NCBI GenBank assembly: GCA_902490005.1 | Contig: CABUCM010000001.1 | Location: forward strand, 62,001 to 126,000 | Source of the DNA: an uncultured Ruminiclostridium sp. | GTDB lineage: Bacteria; Bacillota; Clostridia; Oscillospirales; Acutalibacteraceae | Length of the DNA stretch: 64,000 nucleotides | Direction: 5' to 3' | Part shown: positions 23,298 through 32,264 of the stretch, piece by piece | How positions within the stretch are numbered: the stretch's first letter is position 1 | Layout: every line of letters begins with the position of its first letter | The notes under the pieces: generated by a model | The model's input: the letters and a program-made list of their open reading frames with translations, nothing else | Told to the model about the DNA's origin: nothing | Database searches by the model: none | Program-made: the position numbers and the translations under genes

Positions 23298-24158
23298 ATG
23301 GCAGCGGTATTAGAGATTCAGAATCTGAATAAGAAATATCATGATTTCACCCTGGATCGGGTAAGCTTTTCCATTCCCCAAGGTGCCATTATGGGGTTTG
23401 TAGGAGAAAACGGCGCGGGGAAAACCACCACGATCAAGCTTATCTTAAATGAAATCAAACGGGATAACGGCGAGATTAAGGTGTTTGGAAAAGATAATAT
23501 CCGTGCCGAAAGGGAAATTAAAGAGGATTTGGGCGTGGTTTTTGACAACAGCTATTTTAATGGCGAGCTGAAGCCGAAAGAGGTCGGGAACATATTAGCC
23601 GCGATTTACCGTAATTGGGACTGGAATTTATACCGTGGTTATTTAAAAAGGTTTTCGCTGCCCGCGGACAAAAAAATTTTGGAATACAGCAAAGGGATGA
23701 AAATGAAGCTTTCCATTGCTTCTGCCTTGGCCCATCATCCAAAGCTTTTGATCCTTGATGAAGCCACCAGCGGGTTGGATCCTATTGTCCGCAATGAAAT
23801 TCTGGATTTATTCCAGGAGTTTATCCAGGATGAAGAGCATTCCATTTTATTTTCCAGCCATATTACGGGAGATTTGGAGAAAATCGCTGATTATATCACG
23901 TTTCTGCACGATGGGAAGGTCATATTGAGCAAACCAAAGGATGACTTGATTTACTCCTACGGGCTGGTTCGGTGCGGCAAAAGTGAATTTCAAACCGTCA
24001 AGCCGGAGGAGATTATCGGATTTCGAAAAGGCGCTTATGGCATTGAAGCGCTGACGCCGGATAAACGGGCTTTTTCCAGAAATCATCCGGGCACGGTGGT
24101 GGATATGCCTTCTATTGATGATATTATGTATCTTTATGTCAAGGGGGAACGGTTATGA
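23298..24158 (+). CDS. ABC transporter ATPase (YtrB/BcrA-like)
   Basis: A 286-residue ATPase. Walker A is GENGAGKTT, the signature is YSKGMKMKL, and Walker B is LLILDEATSGLD, followed by the H-loop SSHITGD. The C-terminal 80 residues are of the type found in drug/bacitracin or lantibiotic exporters. GGAGGAAG precedes the ATG. It shares an ATGA overlap with the permease gene, so they are translated together. Confidence 0.9.
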   Translation: MAAVLEIQNLNKKYHDFTLDRVSFSIPQGAIMGFVGENGAGKTTTIKLILNEIKRDNGEIKVFGKDNIRAEREIKEDLGVVFDNSYFNGELKPKEVGNILAAIYRNWDWNLYRGYLKRFSLPADKKILEYSKGMKMKLSIASALAHHPKLLILDEATSGLDPIVRNEILDLFQEFIQDEEHSILFSSHITGDLEKIADYITFLHDGKVILSKPKDDLIYSYGLVRCGKSEFQTVKPEEIIGFRKGAYGIEALTPDKRAFSRNHPGTVVDMPSIDDIMYLYVKGERL

Positions 24159-24802
24159 AAGGGCTTGTGCTTAAGGATTTTTACAGCCTAAAGAAAATGT
24201 GGCTGTCGATACTGATCCTTTTGGGAATGCTGTTTTTTTTAGGAATATGCCTGAATAACTCCAGCATGCTTTTAGGAATGATGATGGGGATTAGCGCGGT
24301 TTTTGGCATGATGATGCCGCTGACTTGTTTTTCTTACGATAATCTCTATCATTGGGATGCCTTTGGTTTAGCGCTTCCCCTGAAACGGAGCCAGATCGTG
24401 CTGAGCCGGTACTTTTTTTCCGGTATTGTGATTATAGCCGCCGCCTGTATTGCCGCGATAGGGGGAACCCTGGTGGTGTTGTTTCAAAATGGCTCGACAG
24501 AGGAACTGCGGTATACCATTTTTGGTTCGTTAGCGATGGGGGTAGTATTCGCGTCGATTATTCTGCCCCTGATGTACCGTTTCGGACCGGAGCGGGGAAG
24601 GCTTGTCATGATTATTCTGTTCCTGGGAATTTTCGGCGTTTCTTTTCTCATTGGCCAGATGAATCCCGAATGGGACTTTTCACTGCCCCAATGGCTGGCG
24701 GACTCCCTTTGGATTATTCTTCCTCTGGCTTTAGCGGTGCTGGCAGTGCTTTCCTATATGATTTCCTGCTGGATCTATGAAAAGAAGGAGATCGTTTCTT
24801 AA
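24155..24802 (+). CDS. ABC-2 type permease (six-helix membrane protein)
   Basis: A 215-residue hydrophobic protein with about six membrane segments, beginning MKGLVLKDFYSLKKMWLSIL, the usual start of ABC-2 permeases paired with YtrB-type ATPases. Its ATG overlaps the ATPase stop by four bases. The exporter may serve envelope stress or peptide-antibiotic resistance; the substrate is not indicated. Confidence 0.85.
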   Translation: MKGLVLKDFYSLKKMWLSILILLGMLFFLGICLNNSSMLLGMMMGISAVFGMMMPLTCFSYDNLYHWDAFGLALPLKRSQIVLSRYFFSGIVIIAAACIAAIGGTLVVLFQNGSTEELRYTIFGSLAMGVVFASIILPLMYRFGPERGRLVMIILFLGIFGVSFLIGQMNPEWDFSLPQWLADSLWIILPLALAVLAVLSYMISCWIYEKKEIVS

Positions 24803-24821
24803 AATCAAAAATTCTACGGAA

Positions 24822-24868
24822 AAGAGCTTGGCAGCCTGTGCAAATATAAGGCCGCTAAGCTCTTTTTA
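24822..24868 (+). terminator. Terminator of the GntR-ABC operon
   Basis: AAAGAGCTT and AAGCTCTTT pair around a GC-containing loop, followed by TTTTTAT. Confidence 0.65.
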
Positions 24869-25058
24869 TTGCTATGAAAACGGAAATAAATGTTTGACCA
24901 TGAAACTCCAGCTACCCAAAAACCCTGAGTTATGATACAATAAAAGCGGTATTCGTCTGATTTATCACGGCTAAACAGTGAAAACCTTCCTCCCGCGGGG
25001 GAGAAGGGTAACAGCGCAGGAAATCATATTAGAAGCAGTAAAAAATGGGGGAAATGCA

Positions 25059-25607
25059 ATGAAATGGATGATAGCTTCCGACATTCACGGTTCGGAATAT
25101 TATTGCAGGCAGATGCTCGACGCTTACCGCGGTGAAAAAGCGGATAGACTTTTGCTGTTGGGCGATATTTTGTATCATGGACCCAGAAACGATCTGCCCA
25201 GGGATTATAACCCTAAAAAAGTGACCGCGCTCTTGAACGAAATGAAGCGCCATATCTTGTGCGTTCGAGGCAACTGCGACACTGAAGTGGACCAAATGGT
25301 GCTGGAATTTCCCATTCTGGCGGATTATGCCATATTGACGGCTGGAAATCAAATGATCTTCGCCACGCATGGGCATCATTTCAATGAGGATGCGCTGCCC
25401 CCGCTCCAGAAGGGAGATATCCTGCTTCATGGCCATACCCACGTACCAAAATGTGTGGAGCATGAAACGTATCTTTATTTAAACCCAGGCTCTGTTTCCA
25501 TCCCAAAAGAAAACAGCTATCATGGTTATATGCTGCTGGAAGACGGAACTTTCCTTTGGAAGGATTTTGACGGAACCGTAAAACAGACCTATCAGCTAAC
25601 CGAATAA
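25059..25607 (+). CDS. yfcE: YfcE-type metallophosphodiesterase
   Basis: The ATG at 25059 is preferred over an upstream GTG because the family begins MKWMIASDIHG and GGGGGAA precedes it. The 182-residue length matches E. coli YfcE (184). Metal-binding motifs are all present: SDIHG, GDILYHGPRN, RGNCD, THGHHF and GHTHVP. The enzyme hydrolyses artificial phosphodiesters; its physiological substrate is not known. It is a single-gene unit. Confidence 0.9.
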   Translation: MKWMIASDIHGSEYYCRQMLDAYRGEKADRLLLLGDILYHGPRNDLPRDYNPKKVTALLNEMKRHILCVRGNCDTEVDQMVLEFPILADYAILTAGNQMIFATHGHHFNEDALPPLQKGDILLHGHTHVPKCVEHETYLYLNPGSVSIPKENSYHGYMLLEDGTFLWKDFDGTVKQTYQLTE

Positions 25608-25617
25608 TATTAAAAAA

Positions 25618-25657
25618 GCGCTTTGCCATCGTCTTTTTAGATGGTAAAGCGTTTTTT
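25618..25657. terminator. Terminator after the phosphodiesterase gene
   Basis: GCGCTTTGCCATC and GATGGTAAAGCG pair around TCTTTTTA, with A- and T-runs on the two sides. Confidence 0.8.
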
Positions 25658-25755
25658 AAAACACAAAATATGTAAAAAATAGTTTCCCCAAAAACAAGAA
25701 TGTGTCAAGATTTGTTCGGCTGAAGGGTATTAAGAGTAAAAGGGGGGCGAGGCAG

Positions 25756-26271
25756 ATGACAGGTAAAGAGGCGGAGGAGGCGCTGGAGCGATACGGAAAT
25801 ATGGTTTACCGTTTAGCGGTGCTGAAAACCGGGACTTCACAGGATGCGGAGGATGTCTTTCAAGAGGTCTTTTTACGCCTGGTACAAAGAAAAGAAGCTT
25901 TTGCCAACGAAGAGCATTTGAAAGCCTGGCTGCTGCGGGTAACGCTGAACCGCAGCAATTCCCTGTGGAAATCTCCCTGGCGGCAAAGAACCGTTTCGCT
26001 GAACGAGGCCGCGGGCCAGCTGGCGTACCGGTCAGAGGAGGAAGGGGATGTACTGGAAATGGTGCTGAGGCTGCCTCCGGCTTACCGAACGATCATCCAT
26101 TTGTTCTATTATGAAGATTTAACGCTGGATCAAATCAGCGGCTTATTGGGGATCAGCTACCATGCGGCCGCAAAGCGGCTCAGCCGCGCAAGAGAAATGC
26201 TGAAGTTAGCGTTTGAGGAAGGAGAGAAATCAAATGAGAGATTTTCAGAAAAAATACCGCGAGAAGGTTGA
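25756..26271 (+). CDS. ECF-type RNA polymerase sigma factor
   Basis: The family start MTGKEAEEALERYGNMVYRL supports ATG 25756 rather than the upstream 25702. Region 2 contains DAEDVFQEVFLRLV, and region 4 the helix-turn-helix LTLDQISGLLGISYHAAAKR. The protein is 171 residues, typical for ECF factors. It overlaps the following DUF4179 gene by 38 bases, so the pair is a sigma/anti-sigma module. The stimulus and the regulon are not visible. Confidence 0.9.
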   Translation: MTGKEAEEALERYGNMVYRLAVLKTGTSQDAEDVFQEVFLRLVQRKEAFANEEHLKAWLLRVTLNRSNSLWKSPWRQRTVSLNEAAGQLAYRSEEEGDVLEMVLRLPPAYRTIIHLFYYEDLTLDQISGLLGISYHAAAKRLSRAREMLKLAFEEGEKSNERFSEKIPREG

Positions 26272-27760
26272 CCAGCTTCAGGTTCCCGGCAAGCTGGCGG
26301 AGAGCACCAAGGAAGCGATGGTACGCCATACGGGCCGAAGCAGGGTCCGTTGGAGCGTATTGATCCCTATTTGCGCTTTGATTGCGGCGGGCTCCCTTAC
26401 CGCGGCGGCTTATGAGATCAACGTCGGGTTCCAAAGCAGGTTTCAGTCCCACGTGGATAACGTGCCGGAAGAAGCGGTACAGGATACCGTCAATATGGTT
26501 GGAAAGCAGACGGCTGACACTCAGCTTACCGTTACCGTGAAGAAAACGGTGATGGACAGCAAAATGATGTATATCCACATTGAGGCGCAGACCAACGACG
26601 GTTCCCCGCTGCAAGAATTTTCCCAGTTCCGTCAATCGGAGCGTGGTGATTTTAGAGAGGCCGTTTTTAAGCTGGATGGGCGGGAATATCCGCTCAAGAT
26701 GCTGCGCCTGGATGACGGTACGGTGCTGGACCAAGCTTCTTTTGAAGGGGTGGTATTCGGCGATTTCAGCCAGGCGGATGGGAAGCAGGCCAGCATAAGA
26801 CTGAAAAATTTTAAGGATCAGGTGGTTACCTGCGAAGGCGTTGACTCCCCATTTGAGAATTTAAAGCAGCTTTATGACAGCATGACGCCGGAAGCACCGG
26901 AGAATTTTATTGAGACAGGGGCTTATTGGGTTTATGGCGAGCACTACGACCCGGAAAGAGACCCGTCTTCCTGGACCATTCCTGCCGGCGATCAGCATAT
27001 CCCGTTTTCCAGCCAGTTCCCCAATTCTTATATCGACAATATTGGATTCCATAAAAATGGGGAGACTCAACACGATATGCTGTATATCAGCATTACCCCC
27101 GGCAGCGAGGAAGAAGCCGCCGAACTGAAAAAGCTTTGCTTTCAAAATATTGACACCAATATGGCGGTTCCGTTCAATGAGTCCAGCCTTTACGGTATGG
27201 GGATAGAACCTCCTTCTAACGATTTTGCGGAAAGATTAGAAGCGGATTGGGCAAAAAAACGGGAAATGGATGGAGGAAGAATTGTATTGGTGCTGGATCC
27301 TGGCCTATCTAGGGATATGACAGCAGAGGATTTGGCGTCTTACCGCTTCGCGCATAATTTTGACCGGGAAGAGATCATCCGGGCCCTGGGAGAGTGGGAA
27401 GTGGAATTTCCCATTGCTTTCACCGATACCATGAGAACCATCCCGGTGAATCAAACCGTCACCGCGCAGGGTTATGATTTTTTGATCCGGGAAATTTCTA
27501 TTTCGGATTTGAATTGTTCCATTTTGGTAACCTCAGATGCATATAGGCCATACCACCCCATGAAATCGCTGTCTCTCAATGATATGCAACTGATTATGAA
27601 GGACGGCAGTAAGGTGCCTGTGGGCTATAAAATCGGCACGGAGGATCTGGAAACCGAGGAGAGCACCAAACGGATTGACGCGTTTTTGGAAACGATTGTG
27701 GATGCCGACCAGGTTGCGGCGGTAGAGATTTTTGGCCAGCGGGTGGATTTGCCGGAATAA
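26234..27760 (+). CDS. DUF4179 membrane anti-sigma factor
   Basis: ATG 26234 follows GGAAGGAGAG. The short cytoplasmic N-terminus (MRDFQKKYREKVDQLQVPGK) binds the sigma factor in this family. One membrane segment (VLIPICALIAAGSLTAAA) lies at residues ~44-62. The ~440-residue outer part has the DUF4179 domain and a repeat-like second half that probably senses an envelope signal. The overlap with the sigma gene ensures balanced synthesis. Confidence 0.85.
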   Translation: MRDFQKKYREKVDQLQVPGKLAESTKEAMVRHTGRSRVRWSVLIPICALIAAGSLTAAAYEINVGFQSRFQSHVDNVPEEAVQDTVNMVGKQTADTQLTVTVKKTVMDSKMMYIHIEAQTNDGSPLQEFSQFRQSERGDFREAVFKLDGREYPLKMLRLDDGTVLDQASFEGVVFGDFSQADGKQASIRLKNFKDQVVTCEGVDSPFENLKQLYDSMTPEAPENFIETGAYWVYGEHYDPERDPSSWTIPAGDQHIPFSSQFPNSYIDNIGFHKNGETQHDMLYISITPGSEEEAAELKKLCFQNIDTNMAVPFNESSLYGMGIEPPSNDFAERLEADWAKKREMDGGRIVLVLDPGLSRDMTAEDLASYRFAHNFDREEIIRALGEWEVEFPIAFTDTMRTIPVNQTVTAQGYDFLIREISISDLNCSILVTSDAYRPYHPMKSLSLNDMQLIMKDGSKVPVGYKIGTEDLETEESTKRIDAFLETIVDADQVAAVEIFGQRVDLPE

Positions 27761-27807
27761 AAATAGTATGGCGGGCCGGCAACGCCCGATAGAAAAATAA
27801 ATAAAAG

Positions 27808-27845
27808 CAGGCCGGACACTTCTCAGTGTCCGGCCCGCTTTTTAT
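27808..27845 (+). terminator. Terminator of the sigma/anti-sigma operon
   Basis: GCCGGACACT and AGTGTCCGGC form the stem around TCTC, followed by CCGCTTTTTATTT. Confidence 0.85.
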
Positions 27846-27963
27846 TTCACGACAAAAAGGGTAATTTTATATTAAGAAAACCAAATTTGCCGATTATGAA
27901 ATGCGAAATTTTATATGAGAAGCGCCGAAACCCCAGTAAGAAGATTTTATTTTAAATAAACCA

Positions 27964-28014
27964 TTGACAAACGATGGAATTTGGATATAATAATATATGA
28001 ACAATTATTCATAT
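27964..28014 (+). promoter_or_regulatory. Promoter and ArsR/SmtB-type operator
   Basis: TTGACA (27964-27969), 16 bases and TATAAT (27986-27991) form a near-perfect promoter. Directly after it is ATATGAA-6-TTCATAT (27995-28014), the inverted repeat typical of ArsR/SmtB repressors. It lies just before the ArsR gene, so metal-relieved autorepression is expected. Confidence 0.8.
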
Positions 28015-28038
28015 GAACTTATGAAAGGATGAGCAGCT

Positions 28039-28395
28039 ATGGAGGAAAAGCTTGAAAAATGCGAATATATGCACGTCCATGAAGATATCATCCAAAAGGT
28101 GAACGAGCAAATGCCGGATGAAGAGATTTTATACGATTTAGCGGAGCTGTTTAAGATTTTTGGGGATTCCACCCGAATTAAAATCCTGTATGCGCTGTTT
28201 GAGTCGGAAATGTGTGTTTGTGATATCGCCCAGCTGTTAAATATGACCCAATCGGCGATTTCCCATCAGCTTCGCTCGTTGAAGCAGAGCAAGCTGGTCA
28301 AATACCGCAGGGAAGGGAAGACGGTGTTTTATTCCCTGGCGGATTCTCATGTGAGAACCATTATTAACCAAGGCTTAGAGCATGTGGCGGAATAA
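28039..28395 (+). CDS. ArsR/SmtB-family metal-sensing repressor
   Basis: A 118-residue winged-helix repressor. The alpha3 metal site is ESEMCVCDIA, with the two Cys used by CadC-like sensors; the recognition helix is NMTQSAISHQLRSLKQSKLV. Additional His/Cys residues near the N-terminus (CEYMHVHED) could complete the metal site. It would release the operator at 27995-28014 when Cd, Zn or Pb enters the cell. The efflux genes follow in the same operon. Confidence 0.9.
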   Translation: MEEKLEKCEYMHVHEDIIQKVNEQMPDEEILYDLAELFKIFGDSTRIKILYALFESEMCVCDIAQLLNMTQSAISHQLRSLKQSKLVKYRREGKTVFYSLADSHVRTIINQGLEHVAE

Positions 28396-28434
28396 TCATC
28401 ATTTTCATTTTATTTAGAAAGGGCGTCGGTATTT

Positions 28435-28653
28435 ATGAAAAAAAGGTTTCAGTTAGTAGATTTGGATTGTGCCAACTGCGCGGCCAAAATGGAAGAGGCT
28501 ATTAAGAAAATCGACGGCGTTAAGGACGCCAATGTCAGCTTTATCATGCAGAAGATGACCGTTGATGCGGATGACAGCCGCTTTGACGTGATTATGAACG
28601 AGGTTGTATCGATTTGTAAGAAAATAGAGCCGGATTGCACCATTAAACGGTAA
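28435..28653 (+). CDS. Stand-alone heavy-metal-associated (HMA) domain protein
   Basis: A 72-residue ferredoxin-like domain with the metal-binding loop DCANCAAK. It corresponds to the N-terminal domain that is usually fused to cadmium/zinc ATPases; the ATPase encoded 17 bases downstream lacks it. It may deliver or sense the metal for that pump. GGGCG rather than a strong Shine-Dalgarno precedes the ATG. Confidence 0.9.
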   Translation: MKKRFQLVDLDCANCAAKMEEAIKKIDGVKDANVSFIMQKMTVDADDSRFDVIMNEVVSICKKIEPDCTIKR

Positions 28654-28669
28654 CCGGAGGGATGAGTTT

Positions 28670-30523
28670 ATGAGCCGAAAGCAAAAGAAAACGTTAGCGA
28701 GAATCCTCATCAGCGGGGCTTTGTTTGCGGGAGCGTTTTTCGTACCCATTGAAGGGCTTTGGAAGCTTGGGTTATATTTGATTCCATATTTCATTATCGG
28801 CTGGGATGTTTTGTGGAAAGCGGTCCGCAATATCGCCCACGGCCAGGTGTTTGACGAAAACTTCCTCATGGCGATTGCCACTATCGGCGCGTTTTGCGTG
28901 GGAGAATACCCGGAAGGTGTGGCGGTAATGCTTTTCTATCAGGTGGGAGAACTGTTCCAAAGTTATTCCGTGGGCCGTTCCCGCCAGTCTATCGCCGCGC
29001 TGATGGATATCCGTCCCGATTACGCCAACTTGGAAAAGACGGACGGCGCCTTTGAACAGGTAGACCCGGAGGATGTGAAAATCGGGGATATTATCGTCGT
29101 TAAAGCCGGGGAAAAAGTCCCCCTGGACGGCGTCGTGGTAGAGGGCGTATCCTCTCTGAACACTTCGGCGCTGACCGGGGAATCCGTTCCCCGAAGCGTC
29201 AAGCCTGGGAAAGAGGTAATCAGCGGCTGTATCAATATGAGCGGCCTGTTGCGGGTTAAGGTTACAAAGGAATTTGGCGAGTCCACCGTGGCTAAAATTT
29301 TGGATTTAGTAGAAAATTCCAGCAGTAAGAAAGCCAAATCAGAGAACTTTATCACCAAGTTCGCCCGCTATTACACCCCGGTGGTGGTCATCGGCGCGGC
29401 GCTGCTGGCGGTGGTCCCTCCTTTGATTTTAGGCGGAGGATGGAATGATTGGATTGGCAGGGCCCTGATCTTCCTGGTGATTTCCTGCCCTTGCGCTTTG
29501 GTGATATCCATTCCGCTCACCTTTTTTGGCGGTATCGGCGGCGCTTCCAAAAAAGGAATTCTGGTGAAGGGCGGAAATTATCTGGAGGCCCTATCCGAAA
29601 CGGAAATCATGGTGTTTGATAAAACCGGAACTTTGACCAGAGGAACCTTTCAGGTGTCCGCCGTCCATCCAGGGGAAATTTCGGAAAACCATCTTCTGGA
29701 GCTGGCGGCGATTGCAGAAGCCTTTTCCGACCATCCCATTTCAAAATCTCTTCGAGAAGCTTATGGAATAGAAATTGATACCTCCCGGGTGTCCGGCGTG
29801 GAAGAAATTTCCGGCCATGGCGTGAAAGCCAATGTGGACGGAAAAACAATTTGGGTCGGCAATGGCAAGCTGATGGAAATGGCTGGAGCCAAATGGCGTG
29901 ACTGCCATCTTCACGGCACGGTGATCCACGTATCTGAGGGCTCGGAATATATGGGACATATCGTTATTTCCGACGAGATCAAGGATGACGCCGCCCAAGC
30001 GATTCAGGAACTGAAAAAGCTGGGCGTAAGGAAAACCGTGATGCTTACCGGCGATAAGGCCCAGGTGGCCCAGGCTGTGGCACAGCAGCTGGGAGTAGAC
30101 GAGGTTCACGCGGAGCTGCTGCCGGGAGACAAGGTTGCGCAAGTGGAAAGCCTGCTGAAAGAAAAAAGCGGAAAAGGCAAGCTGGCCTTTGTGGGCGATG
30201 GAATCAACGACGCCCCGGTGCTTTCCCGTGCGGATATCGGCATTGCCATGGGGGGCTTAGGCTCGGATGCGGCCATTGAAGCGGCGGATATCGTCCTGAT
30301 GGATGACCAGCCATCAAAGATCGCCACGGCCATTGGCGTTTCGAAAAAGACCCTGCGGCTGGTGAAGGAAAACATCGTTTTCGCCTTGGCGGTAAAAGCC
30401 CTGTTCCTGGCGCTGGGCGCTTTTGGCCTGGCAAATATGTGGGAAGCGGTGTTCGCCGACGTAGGCGTTTCCGTGATCGCGATTTTAAACGCTTCCCGGG
30501 CGCTGAAAGTAAAAACACAATAA
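28670..30523 (+). CDS. P1B-type heavy-metal ATPase (Cd/Zn/Pb efflux)
   Basis: A 617-residue membrane pump. The CPC motif SCPCALV (~272-278) is in membrane helix 6, followed by the phosphorylation motif DKTGTLT (~316), the HP motif DHPISKSL and the hinge GDGINDAP (~508). The CPC motif with this C-terminal membrane part fits Cd/Zn/Pb exporters. It has no N-terminal HMA domain; one is encoded separately upstream. CCGGAGGG precedes the ATG. Confidence 0.92.
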   Translation: MSRKQKKTLARILISGALFAGAFFVPIEGLWKLGLYLIPYFIIGWDVLWKAVRNIAHGQVFDENFLMAIATIGAFCVGEYPEGVAVMLFYQVGELFQSYSVGRSRQSIAALMDIRPDYANLEKTDGAFEQVDPEDVKIGDIIVVKAGEKVPLDGVVVEGVSSLNTSALTGESVPRSVKPGKEVISGCINMSGLLRVKVTKEFGESTVAKILDLVENSSSKKAKSENFITKFARYYTPVVVIGAALLAVVPPLILGGGWNDWIGRALIFLVISCPCALVISIPLTFFGGIGGASKKGILVKGGNYLEALSETEIMVFDKTGTLTRGTFQVSAVHPGEISENHLLELAAIAEAFSDHPISKSLREAYGIEIDTSRVSGVEEISGHGVKANVDGKTIWVGNGKLMEMAGAKWRDCHLHGTVIHVSEGSEYMGHIVISDEIKDDAAQAIQELKKLGVRKTVMLTGDKAQVAQAVAQQLGVDEVHAELLPGDKVAQVESLLKEKSGKGKLAFVGDGINDAPVLSRADIGIAMGGLGSDAAIEAADIVLMDDQPSKIATAIGVSKKTLRLVKENIVFALAVKALFLALGAFGLANMWEAVFADVGVSVIAILNASRALKVKTQ

Positions 30524-30540
30524 GATATTTTCATAATAAG

Positions 30541-30576
30541 AAAAAGCCTCCTGGAAACCATCCAGGAGGCTTTTCC
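30541..30576. terminator. Bidirectional terminator
   Basis: AAAAAGCCTCCTGGA and TCCAGGAGGCTTTT form the stem. It separates the convergent metal-ATPase and glucosidase genes. Confidence 0.85.
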
Positions 30577-30582
30577 CACTTT

Positions 30583-32142
30583 TTATTTCGCTTTTTGTGT
30601 TAATATGGTTGCGCTGCAGGGGGGAAGGGAAAGAACGCCGTTTTCCAAAGCGGCCTGGCCATGATAGGAATAAAGAACCTGGTCAAATCCGGATTCGTTG
30701 ACTTGGCAGGAAGCCGGCGCGTCCACAGGATTGATGGCCACGATGACAGAACCGGTTTTTCCCGTCCGTTTGTAAACCAAAGGCTGATGATCCTTGGCAC
30801 AGAGAAATTCAAAGGCGGCGTTGCTTTGCAAAGGCTCGTTTGCAAGGCGAACCTGGATCAGCTTTTTTATTTCATGATAGAGAGAACCTGGCTCGGCGGA
30901 CTGGTTTTCCACGGTGGGACGGTGGGCGGAAGGATCCATGGCGATATAAAGGCGTTCCTGGGCGGCGGTGGAAAAGCCGGCGTTGACCGTGTGGTCCCAT
31001 TGCATGGGAGAACGGGCGCCGGTGCGCTCGAAGCCGCCCTCCACAGAGGTTAACCCTTCCAGATACCGCATGCCGATCTCATCGCCGTAATACACGAAGG
31101 GCGCCCCCGGCATGGTCAGCAGAAAGGCGAATACCAGCTTTTCCTCCTCTAGGTCAAGATAGTGGGAAAGCCTGGGCATATCGTGGTTGCCGGAGGGAAT
31201 GCAGATCAGGCCCTTGCCGTTGGTCTGCTGATAATTCCTCCAATAGGTTTCAGCAAAATCGGTGATGCTGCCGCTGCCTTTCCGGGAGAAATATGGCTCG
31301 CCGCAGCGGAATAAATCCAAATAATGGGAAGGGCCGAAATGGAGCAGAAAATCCATGTGGAATCCGCCCTTTAGGGATTTTTCCGGATCGCCCCATTCGG
31401 AGATCATCGCGGCTTCTGGGAATTCCTTATCCAAAAAGCTGCGGAAGTCCTGCCAAAGCTTTATAGTTTCCTGGCCATCCTGGTCATTTTTCACCAGAGA
31501 TCCCGCCATATCCACCCGGAAACCGTCGCAGCCCATTTGCAGCCAAAAACGCATGGCGTCCTTCATGGCTTCCCGGGTGGCAAGAGCGTCTTTGGAATCG
31601 GGGGCGGACTGCCAGCTTTTGGTGGGGTTGGCAAAGCCGTAGTTCAGCGAGGGCTGGGTAGAGAAAAAATTCACCGCGCAGCAGCCGTTCCGGTCGGAAA
31701 TTCCGCGGATACAGCCGGTAACGTTTTGTACCCCCTCAAAGGTATCCCAAATATCGTCGTTCCAGACATAACGATTGGAAAATTCGTTGGGCTCCGCTTT
31801 CATGGATTCCTGAAACCAGGGATGCTGGACGGAGGTGTGTCCTGGCACCAAATCTAAAATGACATGAAGGTTCCGTTTGTGAGCCTCCTGAAACAGAGTT
31901 TTCATGTCTTCGTTGGTGCCGTACCGGGGCGCTACCTTTTTGTAATCCGCTACGTCGTATCCGGCGTCGGTAAAGGGAGAATCAAAGCAGGGGTTCAGCC
32001 AAAGGGCGTTGCACCCCAGATCCCGGATATAATCCAAGCGGCTGATGATTCCCTTCAGGTCGCCGATCCCGTCGGCGTTCGTGTCCTGAAAGCTTTGGGG
32101 ATAAATTTCATAAAAAATCGCGTTGTCCAACCAGGCTGGCAT
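30583..32142 (-). CDS. GH13 alpha-glucosidase / alpha-amylase family enzyme
   Basis: A 519-residue intracellular enzyme without a signal peptide. It begins MPAWLDNAIFYEIYPQSFQD. Catalytic motifs: nucleophile in DGFRVDMAGS (~206), acid/base in ISEWGDP (~247), and the transition-state stabiliser in SGNHDMPR (~320). The family includes oligo-1,6-glucosidase and related enzymes. AGGAGG lies nine bases before ATG 32142. It faces an AraC regulator, which probably induces it. The substrate is a short alpha-glucoside; exact linkage unknown. Confidence 0.9.
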   Translation of the reverse strand: MPAWLDNAIFYEIYPQSFQDTNADGIGDLKGIISRLDYIRDLGCNALWLNPCFDSPFTDAGYDVADYKKVAPRYGTNEDMKTLFQEAHKRNLHVILDLVPGHTSVQHPWFQESMKAEPNEFSNRYVWNDDIWDTFEGVQNVTGCIRGISDRNGCCAVNFFSTQPSLNYGFANPTKSWQSAPDSKDALATREAMKDAMRFWLQMGCDGFRVDMAGSLVKNDQDGQETIKLWQDFRSFLDKEFPEAAMISEWGDPEKSLKGGFHMDFLLHFGPSHYLDLFRCGEPYFSRKGSGSITDFAETYWRNYQQTNGKGLICIPSGNHDMPRLSHYLDLEEEKLVFAFLLTMPGAPFVYYGDEIGMRYLEGLTSVEGGFERTGARSPMQWDHTVNAGFSTAAQERLYIAMDPSAHRPTVENQSAEPGSLYHEIKKLIQVRLANEPLQSNAAFEFLCAKDHQPLVYKRTGKTGSVIVAINPVDAPASCQVNESGFDQVLYSYHGQAALENGVLSLPPCSATILTQKAK

Positions 32143-32264
32143 AGTAATCGGCCTCCTAAAAATTTTATTATAATAACAGTATAGCCTCAAAATCATCTCT
32201 CTGGCTTGCAGTATTTACGCATTTAATAGTATAATAGTTACATTATCGGAAGAGGAGGGATCGT

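Noticed and set aside
30106..30579. 157-codon minus-strand frame opposite the metal ATPase
   Set aside because: It is antisense to the conserved hinge region of the ATPase and has no ribosome site; the composition reflects codon bias.
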